A stretch of 44,727 bases of DNA, from the NCBI GenBank assembly GCA_028282565.1, contig JANQHS010000167.1, positions 1 through 44,727 on the forward strand. Reading direction: 5' to 3'. The notes beneath the pieces are model-generated. The model was not told where the DNA came from, did not search any database, and saw only the letters and a list, made by a program, of their open reading frames with translations. A program made the position numbers and the translations under genes. Within the stretch, counting starts at the first letter, position 1. Every line of letters begins with the position of its first letter. This document shows positions 34,415 to 40,819 of this stretch, piece by piece. This DNA is from Cytophagales bacterium (lineage in GTDB: Bacteria > Bacteroidota > Bacteroidia > Cytophagales > CCMP332).

Positions 34415-34855
34415 CACCTTAAAGATCATATCATACTCATAACCCTTAGAGGCCATATATGATATCAACTTTTTTTGATCCGGCTTTTTGCGAATATCCA
34501 ATTTTTCGGATCTCATCTCGGCCAAATAAAGAGCCTTATCAGCATACTCTTGGTTTTCGATCTTGTTCAGCGCATTTACAATTTCGTTCTGCTCAACACC
34601 TTTTTGCTTAAGTGCAAAACCGATTTTCAGTTTCCCCCATGATCTGGAGTTAAACTTTCCCCTGGCATAGACCTCTGCAAACCTTTTCTCATCAAGAAAA
34701 CTCTCCTTTTCCAGTTTCCGGATAAAGAATTGAATGTCCTCTTCAGCCAATTCATAGGACCTGAGTTTATCATAGACCTCCTTGCTGCTTCGCTCTCGAA
34801 AGGCACAATAAGAGCAGATTTTTTTCCAGTATTTTTCCTGAGTGCTATCTTTCAC
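34394..34855 (-). CDS. recX: Regulatory protein RecX
   Basis: About 153 residues from the GTG at 34855. The listed ATG 34906 would overlap murF-alr, and the family usually begins near the RSSKEVYDKL helix. Three-helix repeats are visible: CAFRERSSKEVYDKL, FLDEKRFAEVYARGKFNSRSWGKLKIGFALKQKGV and a final KKLISYMASKGYEYDMI. RecX binds RecA filaments and limits recombination. recA is not in the window, so it is a stand-alone recX. Confidence 0.88.
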   Translation of the reverse strand: MKDSTQEKYWKKICSYCAFRERSSKEVYDKLRSYELAEEDIQFFIRKLEKESFLDEKRFAEVYARGKFNSRSWGKLKIGFALKQKGVEQNEIVNALNKIENQEYADKALYLAEMRSEKLDIRKKPDQKKLISYMASKGYEYDMIFKVLGLIQK

Positions 34856-34883
34856 CTCTAATCCACAGGGTTTGTTAAAAAAG

Positions 34884-37322
34884 TTGAATTCCGACGAAAT
34901 ACCCAAAATAATTGAGGTTCAAAATTCTCATTTGGGAAAGGATGAACCAATCGAAGGTATTTTTTTCGATACACGAAAGATCGCCAGGGGAAGTGGAGGC
35001 CTCTTTGTTGCATTGAATGGGAATTCCGACGGACATCTATACATTCCTGATGCCTATGCAAAAGGTGTGAGGTCCTTTATCCTGGAATCTGAAATTGATC
35101 AATACTCAGTTGAATATTCCGATGCCAACCTTTATCAGGTTGATCATTCGGTGGAGGCGCTTCAAAATCTGGCAAAAAACAATCGAAGCGGTTTCAAAGG
35201 AGAGCATATCATTGGTATCACCGGAAGCAATGGCAAAACCATCGTCAAAGAATGGCTTTGGACCATACTGGTTTCCAAATGGAATGTATATAAAAGCCCA
35301 AAGAGTTATAATTCGCAGATCGGAGTTCCGATCTCCATGCTTGGTCTGGATCAGCAGGTGGACCTTGGAATTTTCGAAGCCGGGATCTCCCGTCCTGCTG
35401 AAATGGAGAAATTGGCATCGGTCATCCAGCCTGACATTGGAATTTTCACCAATATCGGGCCGGCTCATGACGAGGGATTTGAATCGACGGAATCAAAGGT
35501 CAGCGAAAAACTCAAGCTCTTCAAAGATTCGGATACGGTGATATACAGGGGCGATCAATCCTATTCCGGCCAACTGACAAAAGAACTGTCTGGCAAAAAT
35601 CTGATCACTTGGGGAAAATCGGAAGATCAGACCTATAAGGTTGATTTTAAGCAGAAAAATGGATCGAACACTATAGAAATTCAGGGTGTTGGGGATTTTG
35701 AATTTGGACTTAACGATCAGGGAAGTCTTGAAAATATAACCCATGCCATGATCACGAGCCTGACCCTTGGTCTATCTCCTGATTCCATTCGGGAATCTTT
35801 AAAGGAGATCTCTCCTGTCGAACTGCGACTGGATATCAAAAAGGGGATTTCCGGTTGTAAGATCATTAATGATGCTTACAACCTGGATCTGAACGGCTTC
35901 AGATCAGGATTGGATTCACTGATGAATCAATCAAAGGCACAATCCAGAACACTGATATTGACTGACTTCCCCGGCAAGCTCAAAGAAGAAGATTATGCGG
36001 AGATCGTGCGCATCATCAACAAAGCCGAACTCAAGAAGTTCATCGGTATTGGAAGGGAGTTGGAGAAAAGGAAACCGGATATCAAGGCCGGTTCCACATT
36101 CTTTATTTCCGATCTGGACGGTTTCAAAAAGGAAATTGGCTTTGAGCATTTTAAGGATGAAACAATTCTCATAACCGGGGCAAGAAAATTCAAACTGGAA
36201 AAACTGGTTCCCTTTCTGGAAGAGCGTATCCATGGAACCAAAATGGAGATCGACCTGGATGGAATCGGGCATAACCTTGAAGTTTTCCGGCGAATGTCCT
36301 CAAGCAAAAGGACAATGGTGATGGTCAAGGGTTCGGGTTATGGTGCCGGTATGGTAGAACTTGCCGAATTCCTGGAGCGCTCAAGGGTAGATTATTTAGG
36401 CGTGGCCTATGTAGATGAAGGAGTCGAATTGAGAAAGGCCGGGGTTGGACTCCCGATCATGGTGCTTAATCCGACTTTGGAATCCTTTGAGTTGATGATG
36501 GAGAAAAACCTCGAACCGGAGATCTTTAGCTGGGATGGTTTGGAAATGATAAAGATCCTTCAACATCAGATCGGGAAAGGCTTTGGCATCCATCTCAATA
36601 TTGATACGGGCATGCACAGGCTCGGATTTGATCCCGGTGATGTAGAAAGGTTGGCAGAATATGTAAGGGAAAACCATTTGGAAGTCAAATCGGTCTTTAG
36701 TCATTTGTCAAGCTCTGACGATCTAGATCAGAAAGAGTTCAGCAAAACTCAGATCGAGATCTTCATTAGGGGGTCTAAGATATTCAAGGAGATTTCCGGG
36801 CAGGATCCACTTCTCCATATCTGTAATACCACTGGGATCATCAATTTTCCCAACGCCCACCTTGACATGGTCAGGCTTGGTATCGGGTTGTACGGAATAG
36901 ACCCAAGCAGCCAGATCAATAACAGGCTTGAACCCTGTGTAGCCTTGAAAACAGAGATCTCCCAAACCAAACGGCTTCAAAAGGGAGAGCCTGTCGGATA
37001 TGGCCAAAAGGGCAGGATACCTCAAGATGGTTTTATCGCTACCCTTCCAATTGGATACGCCGACGGATTCCCCAGATCGCTGGGAAATGGAAAAGCGAAC
37101 GTCTTCATCCATGGGAAGCCCTACCCTGTCATCGGCAATGTATGTATGGATATGATCATGGTGTACCTGGGAGAAGAGAATTATCCATCGGGAAGTCCGG
37201 TAGAGATCTTTGGGCGGGAGATCAGCCTGGAAGAGTTTTCTTCATGGCAGAATACCATTCCCTATGAGGTTTTGACCCAGGTCGGCCCAAGGGTAAAGAG
37301 GATTTATTTATCGAGCCATTAA
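34884..37322 (+). CDS. Fused MurF (UDP-MurNAc-tripeptide:D-Ala-D-Ala ligase) and alanine racemase
   Basis: About 812 residues from the TTG at 34884; the ORF-track start at 34842 overlaps recX. The N-terminal MurF part (1-450) has IEGIFFDTRKI, the ATP loop ITGSNGKT (near 115) and NDAYNLDLNGFRSGL. The C-terminal PLP racemase (from about 452) has the lysine motif MVKGSGYGAG (Lys near 484), IDTGMHRLGF, GYGQ, GYADGFPR and GNVCMDM. It makes D-alanine and, with Ddl, adds D-Ala-D-Ala to the peptidoglycan precursor in the cytoplasm. The fusion is a known Bacteroidota trait and fits the usual length. Only 28 bp separate it from divergent recX. Confidence 0.93.
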   Translation: MNSDEIPKIIEVQNSHLGKDEPIEGIFFDTRKIARGSGGLFVALNGNSDGHLYIPDAYAKGVRSFILESEIDQYSVEYSDANLYQVDHSVEALQNLAKNNRSGFKGEHIIGITGSNGKTIVKEWLWTILVSKWNVYKSPKSYNSQIGVPISMLGLDQQVDLGIFEAGISRPAEMEKLASVIQPDIGIFTNIGPAHDEGFESTESKVSEKLKLFKDSDTVIYRGDQSYSGQLTKELSGKNLITWGKSEDQTYKVDFKQKNGSNTIEIQGVGDFEFGLNDQGSLENITHAMITSLTLGLSPDSIRESLKEISPVELRLDIKKGISGCKIINDAYNLDLNGFRSGLDSLMNQSKAQSRTLILTDFPGKLKEEDYAEIVRIINKAELKKFIGIGRELEKRKPDIKAGSTFFISDLDGFKKEIGFEHFKDETILITGARKFKLEKLVPFLEERIHGTKMEIDLDGIGHNLEVFRRMSSSKRTMVMVKGSGYGAGMVELAEFLERSRVDYLGVAYVDEGVELRKAGVGLPIMVLNPTLESFELMMEKNLEPEIFSWDGLEMIKILQHQIGKGFGIHLNIDTGMHRLGFDPGDVERLAEYVRENHLEVKSVFSHLSSSDDLDQKEFSKTQIEIFIRGSKIFKEISGQDPLLHICNTTGIINFPNAHLDMVRLGIGLYGIDPSSQINNRLEPCVALKTEISQTKRLQKGEPVGYGQKGRIPQDGFIATLPIGYADGFPRSLGNGKANVFIHGKPYPVIGNVCMDMIMVYLGEENYPSGSPVEIFGREISLEEFSSWQNTIPYEVLTQVGPRVKRIYLSSH

Positions 37323-37361
37323 TCGAGTAATCGGAATGATTATTTTTACAGAAAAGGAGAT

Positions 37362-38066
37362 ATGAAAGCGATCTACCTCATTGTACTCTTATTCGTTTGG
37401 CCGCTTTTCACCAAGGCACAAACCGTTATCGTAAAGGAAGAAACCGCAAGAGTCGAGGGCCAGGAGGTTCCGGGCATATCCGCCACCCTTGAGGTCAATG
37501 ATGCAAGAGAAGTTCAGAAACTATGGATGAACCAGTTCAAATCTTACGGAAGGGTCAATGAAAGAGATGGCATGTTCGTGGTTAACGAAGCCACGATTCC
37601 AAAGATCTCAATGAATTCTCCTGCCAGGACTTTTTCCAGAATTCTGCTGACCGAAGGTGGGACTCAGGTGTGGTGGGGAATAGAATTCGGGGAGGCATTT
37701 GTTGGCCCTGATCATCATCCTTCTAAAATGGCAGCGGCAAAGGAGGCCCTGCACCAATTTGGGGTTGACGTCTATGTCAATGAGGTGAACAAGGAGATTT
37801 CCGATGCGGAAAGAGCGATACAGGTTGAGGTCAAGAATTATGAATCACTGGTTAAATCAGGAGAAAATTTCTCTGAGGAATTTGAAAAGAACCATCTTCA
37901 GAAACTGAAACTCGAAGAGAGGCTGGTTCAAAACCGGATCGACTCCGTGAATATTTCAAATTTGATCGGTCAAAATAAGATCGACCAAACAGAGTCTCTT
38001 GAAGAGATCGAGAAGCTTAAGCAGGCCAAGGAACTGATCAAAGCCAAACTCGAGAGGATCAAATAA
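37362..38066 (+). CDS. Exported protein of unknown function with C-terminal coiled coil
   Basis: A 234-residue protein with a signal peptide ending FTKAQ, a globular region (about 20-145) containing a Trp-Trp pair (GGTQVWWGIEFGEAF), and a C-terminal region (about 145-234) that is charged and predicted coiled coil, ending KQAKELIKAKLERIK. I do not recognise a family. It begins after a near-consensus -7 box (TATTTTTA) about 17 bp upstream and ends with TAATG overlapping the threonine aldolase start, so the two are co-transcribed. An envelope role is likely only because of the signal peptide. Confidence 0.75.
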   Translation: MKAIYLIVLLFVWPLFTKAQTVIVKEETARVEGQEVPGISATLEVNDAREVQKLWMNQFKSYGRVNERDGMFVVNEATIPKISMNSPARTFSRILLTEGGTQVWWGIEFGEAFVGPDHHPSKMAAAKEALHQFGVDVYVNEVNKEISDAERAIQVEVKNYESLVKSGENFSEEFEKNHLQKLKLEERLVQNRIDSVNISNLIGQNKIDQTESLEEIEKLKQAKELIKAKLERIK

Positions 38067-39085
38067 TGATCGCTGATTTTCGCAGCGATACCCTGACCAT
38101 TCCAACCCGGGAAATGCTCAACAGCATGATGGCCGCCAGGGTGGGTGATGACGTATGGGAGGAAGATCCAACCGTCATCGAACTGGAAAAGAAAATGGCC
38201 GCCATGTTTGGTATGGAAGCGGGATTGTTCTGTCCCTCAGGAACGATGGCCAACCAGATTGCGATACGAATTCACACACGACAACAAGATGAAGTCATCT
38301 GTGATTATTTCTCTCACATCAACCATTATGAAGCAGGTGGTCCTGCATCCAACTCCCAGGTTTCCCTAAAATTGGTTAAAACAGAAAAAGGGATCCTTTC
38401 TGCCAATGATATCGTGAAAGCCATCAATCCCGTGGATGTACACTTTCCTCGCTCAAGGCTTGTGGTACTTGAGAACACATGCAATAAGGGAGGAGGCTAT
38501 TCATATTCCCTTGATGGCCTCAGGAAGATTCGGGAAATCAGTATTCAAAAGGATCTCACCATCCATATCGATGGAGCCAGGATTTTTAATGCCACGACCT
38601 TACAGGGTTATTCTCCTCTTGAAATCGGGGGAATATGTGATAGCATATCCATATGTCTTTCGAAAGGATTAGGCTGCCCTGTGGGAACTGTGTTGGTGTT
38701 CAAGGACAAGGAGCAACTATTCTTGGCAAAAAGGGTGAGAAAGGCTTTTGGAGGGGGTATGCGTCAAGCGGGATATCTCGCAGCAGCGGGTTTATTTGCT
38801 CTTGAGAATAATATAGCTCGCCTGGAAAAGGATCATCGACGTGCCAAACAGATAGGCGAGATCATTTCCGGGCAGGGGTTTTGTGAGGAATTGAAAGAAG
38901 TCGAGACCAATATTGTCCTTTTCAAGTCAGATATCAGCTCATCTGAATTGATCCAAAAGCTTAAGGACAAAGGCATACTGGTCGCCGGAATGGGAGATGA
39001 GTGGATACGTTTTGTAACCTATTTGGGCATCGAGGACGATCATATCCAGTATTTCTCCGAGGTAGCTTCCAAGATCCAGAATTGA
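38066..39085 (+). CDS. Threonine aldolase / GntG-family PLP-dependent aldolase
   Basis: A 339-residue fold-type I PLP enzyme that cleaves L-threonine or allo-threonine to glycine and acetaldehyde. The opening DFRSDTLTIPT is diagnostic; GDDVWEEDPTV, FCPSGTMANQIAI, HIDGARIFNA and the Schiff-base lysine in CLSKGLGCPVG (near 200) follow. The length is normal. The ATG overlaps the preceding stop by 1 nt. Exact stereopreference (LtaE-like versus other) is not readable. Confidence 0.93.
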   Translation: MIADFRSDTLTIPTREMLNSMMAARVGDDVWEEDPTVIELEKKMAAMFGMEAGLFCPSGTMANQIAIRIHTRQQDEVICDYFSHINHYEAGGPASNSQVSLKLVKTEKGILSANDIVKAINPVDVHFPRSRLVVLENTCNKGGGYSYSLDGLRKIREISIQKDLTIHIDGARIFNATTLQGYSPLEIGGICDSISICLSKGLGCPVGTVLVFKDKEQLFLAKRVRKAFGGGMRQAGYLAAAGLFALENNIARLEKDHRRAKQIGEIISGQGFCEELKEVETNIVLFKSDISSSELIQKLKDKGILVAGMGDEWIRFVTYLGIEDDHIQYFSEVASKIQN

Positions 39086-39102
39086 CAAATAAGCAATTTG
39101 AA

Positions 39103-39135
39103 CAGTTGGGTTTTCGTTTTCAAAGAAACCAACTG
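39103..39135 (+). promoter_or_regulatory. Hairpin immediately upstream of the tonB start
   Basis: CAGTTGG (39103-39109) pairs perfectly with CCAACTG (39129-39135), and the stem can continue with TTT/AAA after a one-base bulge. The stem ends 2 nt before the ATG at 39138, so it could mask the initiation region in the mRNA. No T-run follows, so it is not a terminator. Confidence 0.5.
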
Positions 39136-39137
39136 CC

Positions 39138-39911
39138 ATGTATGTATTGATCATCCTAGCACTGACCTTTTTATTTTTTGCCATTTTCCTGTTGAGAAAA
39201 TTGTCAAACAAGGAATTAAAAAAACTCTCTCTACGGGACCAGGCAAGAATTCACCAACGGAGGTTTCAACGAACAAGAGCTCTGTTGATCTGGAATATTG
39301 CCGTTTCAATTACACTCCTTCTGGTTTTCAGTGGGTTTGAATGGAAGACCTATGGACCAAATGAAATGATCGATCTGAATGACAAAACGGGAATTTTTGA
39401 AGAGCCGCCAACACCTCCAAGAACAATTCATAAGCTCCCCCCAAAACCAAAGAAAGTAAGGCCAAAGATTGTGGAGGTTCCGGATCAGGAGCAAATCACG
39501 GAGGATATTGATATTAGAATGGATCCGGATGATGATCTAAGAACCCCGGATGTCGAGATCATCGATATTGATGATGAGCCTGAACAAATAGAGGTCCCGT
39601 TTATCCTTGTTCCCGAGGTTATGCCAGAGCCAAAGGATGGATTGGCTGGCTTCATGAGGTACTTATCCAAGAATATCAAATATCCCGAGAAGGCTAGGCG
39701 GATGGGTGTTGAAGGCAGGGTATTCGTAGAATTCATCATCGATAAGAATGGAAAGCTCACAAATTTCAAAGTCGTTAAGGGAATCGGATCAGGTTGCGAT
39801 GAAGAGGCGGTCAGGGTTTTGAAAAAAGCTCCAAATTGGAATCCCGGCCTTCAAAGAGGCAGAGCGGTTCCTGTTAAAATGACTTTGCCAATAAGCTTTA
39901 AATTGGGCTAG
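39138..39911 (+). CDS. TonB-family energy transducer with two N-terminal membrane helices
   Basis: A 257-residue protein. The C-terminal TonB domain (about 165-257) has YLSKNIKYPEKARRMGVEGRVFVEFIIDKNG and ends in KAPNWNPGLQRGRAVPVKMTLPISF, as in Bacteroidota TonB. A proline-rich/acidic spacer (about 85-160; PPTPPRTIHKLPPKPKK) spans the periplasm. There are two hydrophobic segments, about 2-19 and 50-66, separated by a strongly basic loop, where most TonBs have one. By the positive-inside rule the loop is cytoplasmic and both ends are periplasmic. exbB/exbD are not adjacent. Confidence 0.88.
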   Translation: MYVLIILALTFLFFAIFLLRKLSNKELKKLSLRDQARIHQRRFQRTRALLIWNIAVSITLLLVFSGFEWKTYGPNEMIDLNDKTGIFEEPPTPPRTIHKLPPKPKKVRPKIVEVPDQEQITEDIDIRMDPDDDLRTPDVEIIDIDDEPEQIEVPFILVPEVMPEPKDGLAGFMRYLSKNIKYPEKARRMGVEGRVFVEFIIDKNGKLTNFKVVKGIGSGCDEEAVRVLKKAPNWNPGLQRGRAVPVKMTLPISFKLG

Positions 39912-39925
39912 TTTTAAAAAAAAAA

Positions 39926-40528
39926 TTGAACAAAATCCGATACATCGCCTTGGGCGATTCTTATACCATTGGCGAAGGTGCTTCCATCGAAGAATCATGG
40001 CCCACTCTGATGGTAGCAAATCTAAAAGCCAAGGGCTGGGATATAGAGCTGGTTGAAAATCCATCCGTCACTGGCTGGACTACGGAAGACCTGATCAAAA
40101 AAGAACTGCCGGTCTTTGATCGATCCAATGCCACACTGGTCAGCTTGCTTATCGGAGTGAATGACTGGGTGCAGGAGGTACCCGCCGAAAAATATTCCAA
40201 AAATCTGGACATCATTATTGATCATGTGAGAAAAGGGCTATCCGATCCCTCGAAGCTTGTGATCATCAATATCCCCGATTTCGGAGTTACACCTGAAGGT
40301 CCGAAGTATTCAAAAGGAAGGGACATCTCAAAAGGGATTGATGATTTCAATGTTATCCTGAAGCTAAAGACAAATTCTCTTGATCTGCCATATGTGGATA
40401 TCAATCCGATCACCAAAGAAATGAAGGGTAGGTCCGAACTGATCGCGAAAGATGGTTTACACCCCTCAGCTCAGGAATATGCTCTTTGGGAACCGCTCAT
40501 TAGAGAAGCTGTAGAGGGGATTTTTTAG
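39926..40528 (+). CDS. SGNH/GDSL-type esterase or lipase
   Basis: A 200-residue hydrolase with block I GDSYTIGEGAS (nucleophile Ser), block III-like IGVNDWVQ and block V DGLHPS (Asp/His pair), so the triad is complete. There is no signal peptide, so it is cytoplasmic as predicted. The start is TTG at 39926, directly after an A10 tract (39916-39925). The substrate is unknown; lysophospholipase or arylesterase activity is plausible for this fold. It follows tonB after 14 bp and is the last rightward gene before the non-coding region at 40529-40797. Confidence 0.88.
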   Translation: MNKIRYIALGDSYTIGEGASIEESWPTLMVANLKAKGWDIELVENPSVTGWTTEDLIKKELPVFDRSNATLVSLLIGVNDWVQEVPAEKYSKNLDIIIDHVRKGLSDPSKLVIINIPDFGVTPEGPKYSKGRDISKGIDDFNVILKLKTNSLDLPYVDINPITKEMKGRSELIAKDGLHPSAQEYALWEPLIREAVEGIF

Positions 40529-40532
40529 CAAT

Positions 40533-40569
40533 TGTTCGAATACGAACAGGCAATCATCCTTTTCGAACA
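40533..40569 (+). promoter_or_regulatory. Putative enhancer (UAS) sites for a sigma-54 activator
   Basis: TGTTCG-AATA-CGAACA (40533-40548) is a perfect 16-bp interrupted palindrome. A second, degenerate copy (40554-40569) keeps the right half CGAACA exactly, while the left half matches 3 of 6 bases. The two centres are 21 bp apart, two helical turns, and lie about 96 and 117 bp upstream of the predicted sigma-54 start at 40657, the usual place for enhancer-binding proteins. Confidence 0.5.
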
Positions 40570-40629
40570 AATTCTCCCAAATCGGAAAATTCAATTTTAA
40601 CACAAAGCTTTTTACGGCAGAAATATTTT

Positions 40630-40646
40630 TTGGCACGAGTATTGCT
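40630..40646 (+). promoter_or_regulatory. Sigma-54 (-24/-12) promoter
   Basis: TTGGCACGAGTATTGCT matches the sigma-54 consensus YTGGCACG-N4-TTGCW at every fixed position, with the GG-N10-GC spacing. It is intergenic and directed rightward. The predicted transcript start is about 40656-40658. It is the only such full match I found in the window. Confidence 0.75.
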
Positions 40647-40656
40647 TGAATATATG

Positions 40657-40819
40657 CGGAGGTTGAATTAGACTTTTTCCCCACCGGCTCAAAAGGTCCA
40701 ATTCACAAAACATTTTAAAAAAGTAATTCGTTACACAAATAAGCATAGTAGTAGTTTTCTCAACATATACATCAATTTTAGTTAAAAGCTGGACCTTTTA
40801 GGTTCGGCTTTTCTTTTTT
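40657..40819 (+). ncRNA. Candidate sigma-54-dependent small RNA (about 163 nt)
   Basis: Between the sigma-54 promoter and a strong intrinsic terminator there is no ORF of useful length. The 5' hairpin pairs 40664-40678 with 40691-40705: 15 positions with one A-C mismatch and one G-U. It exposes a C-rich 12-nt loop, CCCCACCGGCTC, which could act as a seed on G-rich targets. An A/U-rich linker with a small GTAA-TTCG-TTAC hairpin (40723-40734) follows, then the terminator. The 3' arm of the first hairpin (AAAAGGTCCA, 40691-40700) also pairs perfectly with TGGACCTTTT (40790-40799) in the terminator, so two exclusive folds are possible. The last 22 nt are antisense to the end of uvrA. I do not recognise a known RNA family. 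Confidence 0.55.
40784..40819 (+). terminator. Intrinsic terminator of the candidate small RNA
   Basis: AAAAGCTGGACC pairs with GGTTCGGCTTTT over 12 positions (two as G-U), loop TTTTA, followed by CTTTTTT. In the leftward RNA the two G-U pairs become C-A mismatches and there is no following U-run, so it is built for rightward transcription. The uvrA stop codon lies in the loop. Confidence 0.85.

Noticed and set aside
38939-39211. 90-aa minus-strand ORF between threonine aldolase and tonB
   Set aside because: It overlaps both real genes in antisense and has no supporting motif.
39916-39925. A10 tract before the SGNH hydrolase as a phase-variation switch
   Set aside because: It lies upstream of the TTG start, so length changes would not shift the frame; at most it alters spacing.
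40466-40684. Minus-strand ORF of 72 aa covering the SGNH/uvrA gap
   Set aside because: It overlaps the SGNH gene end, has no promoter or signal features and a random-looking sequence; the rightward RNA signals explain the region better.
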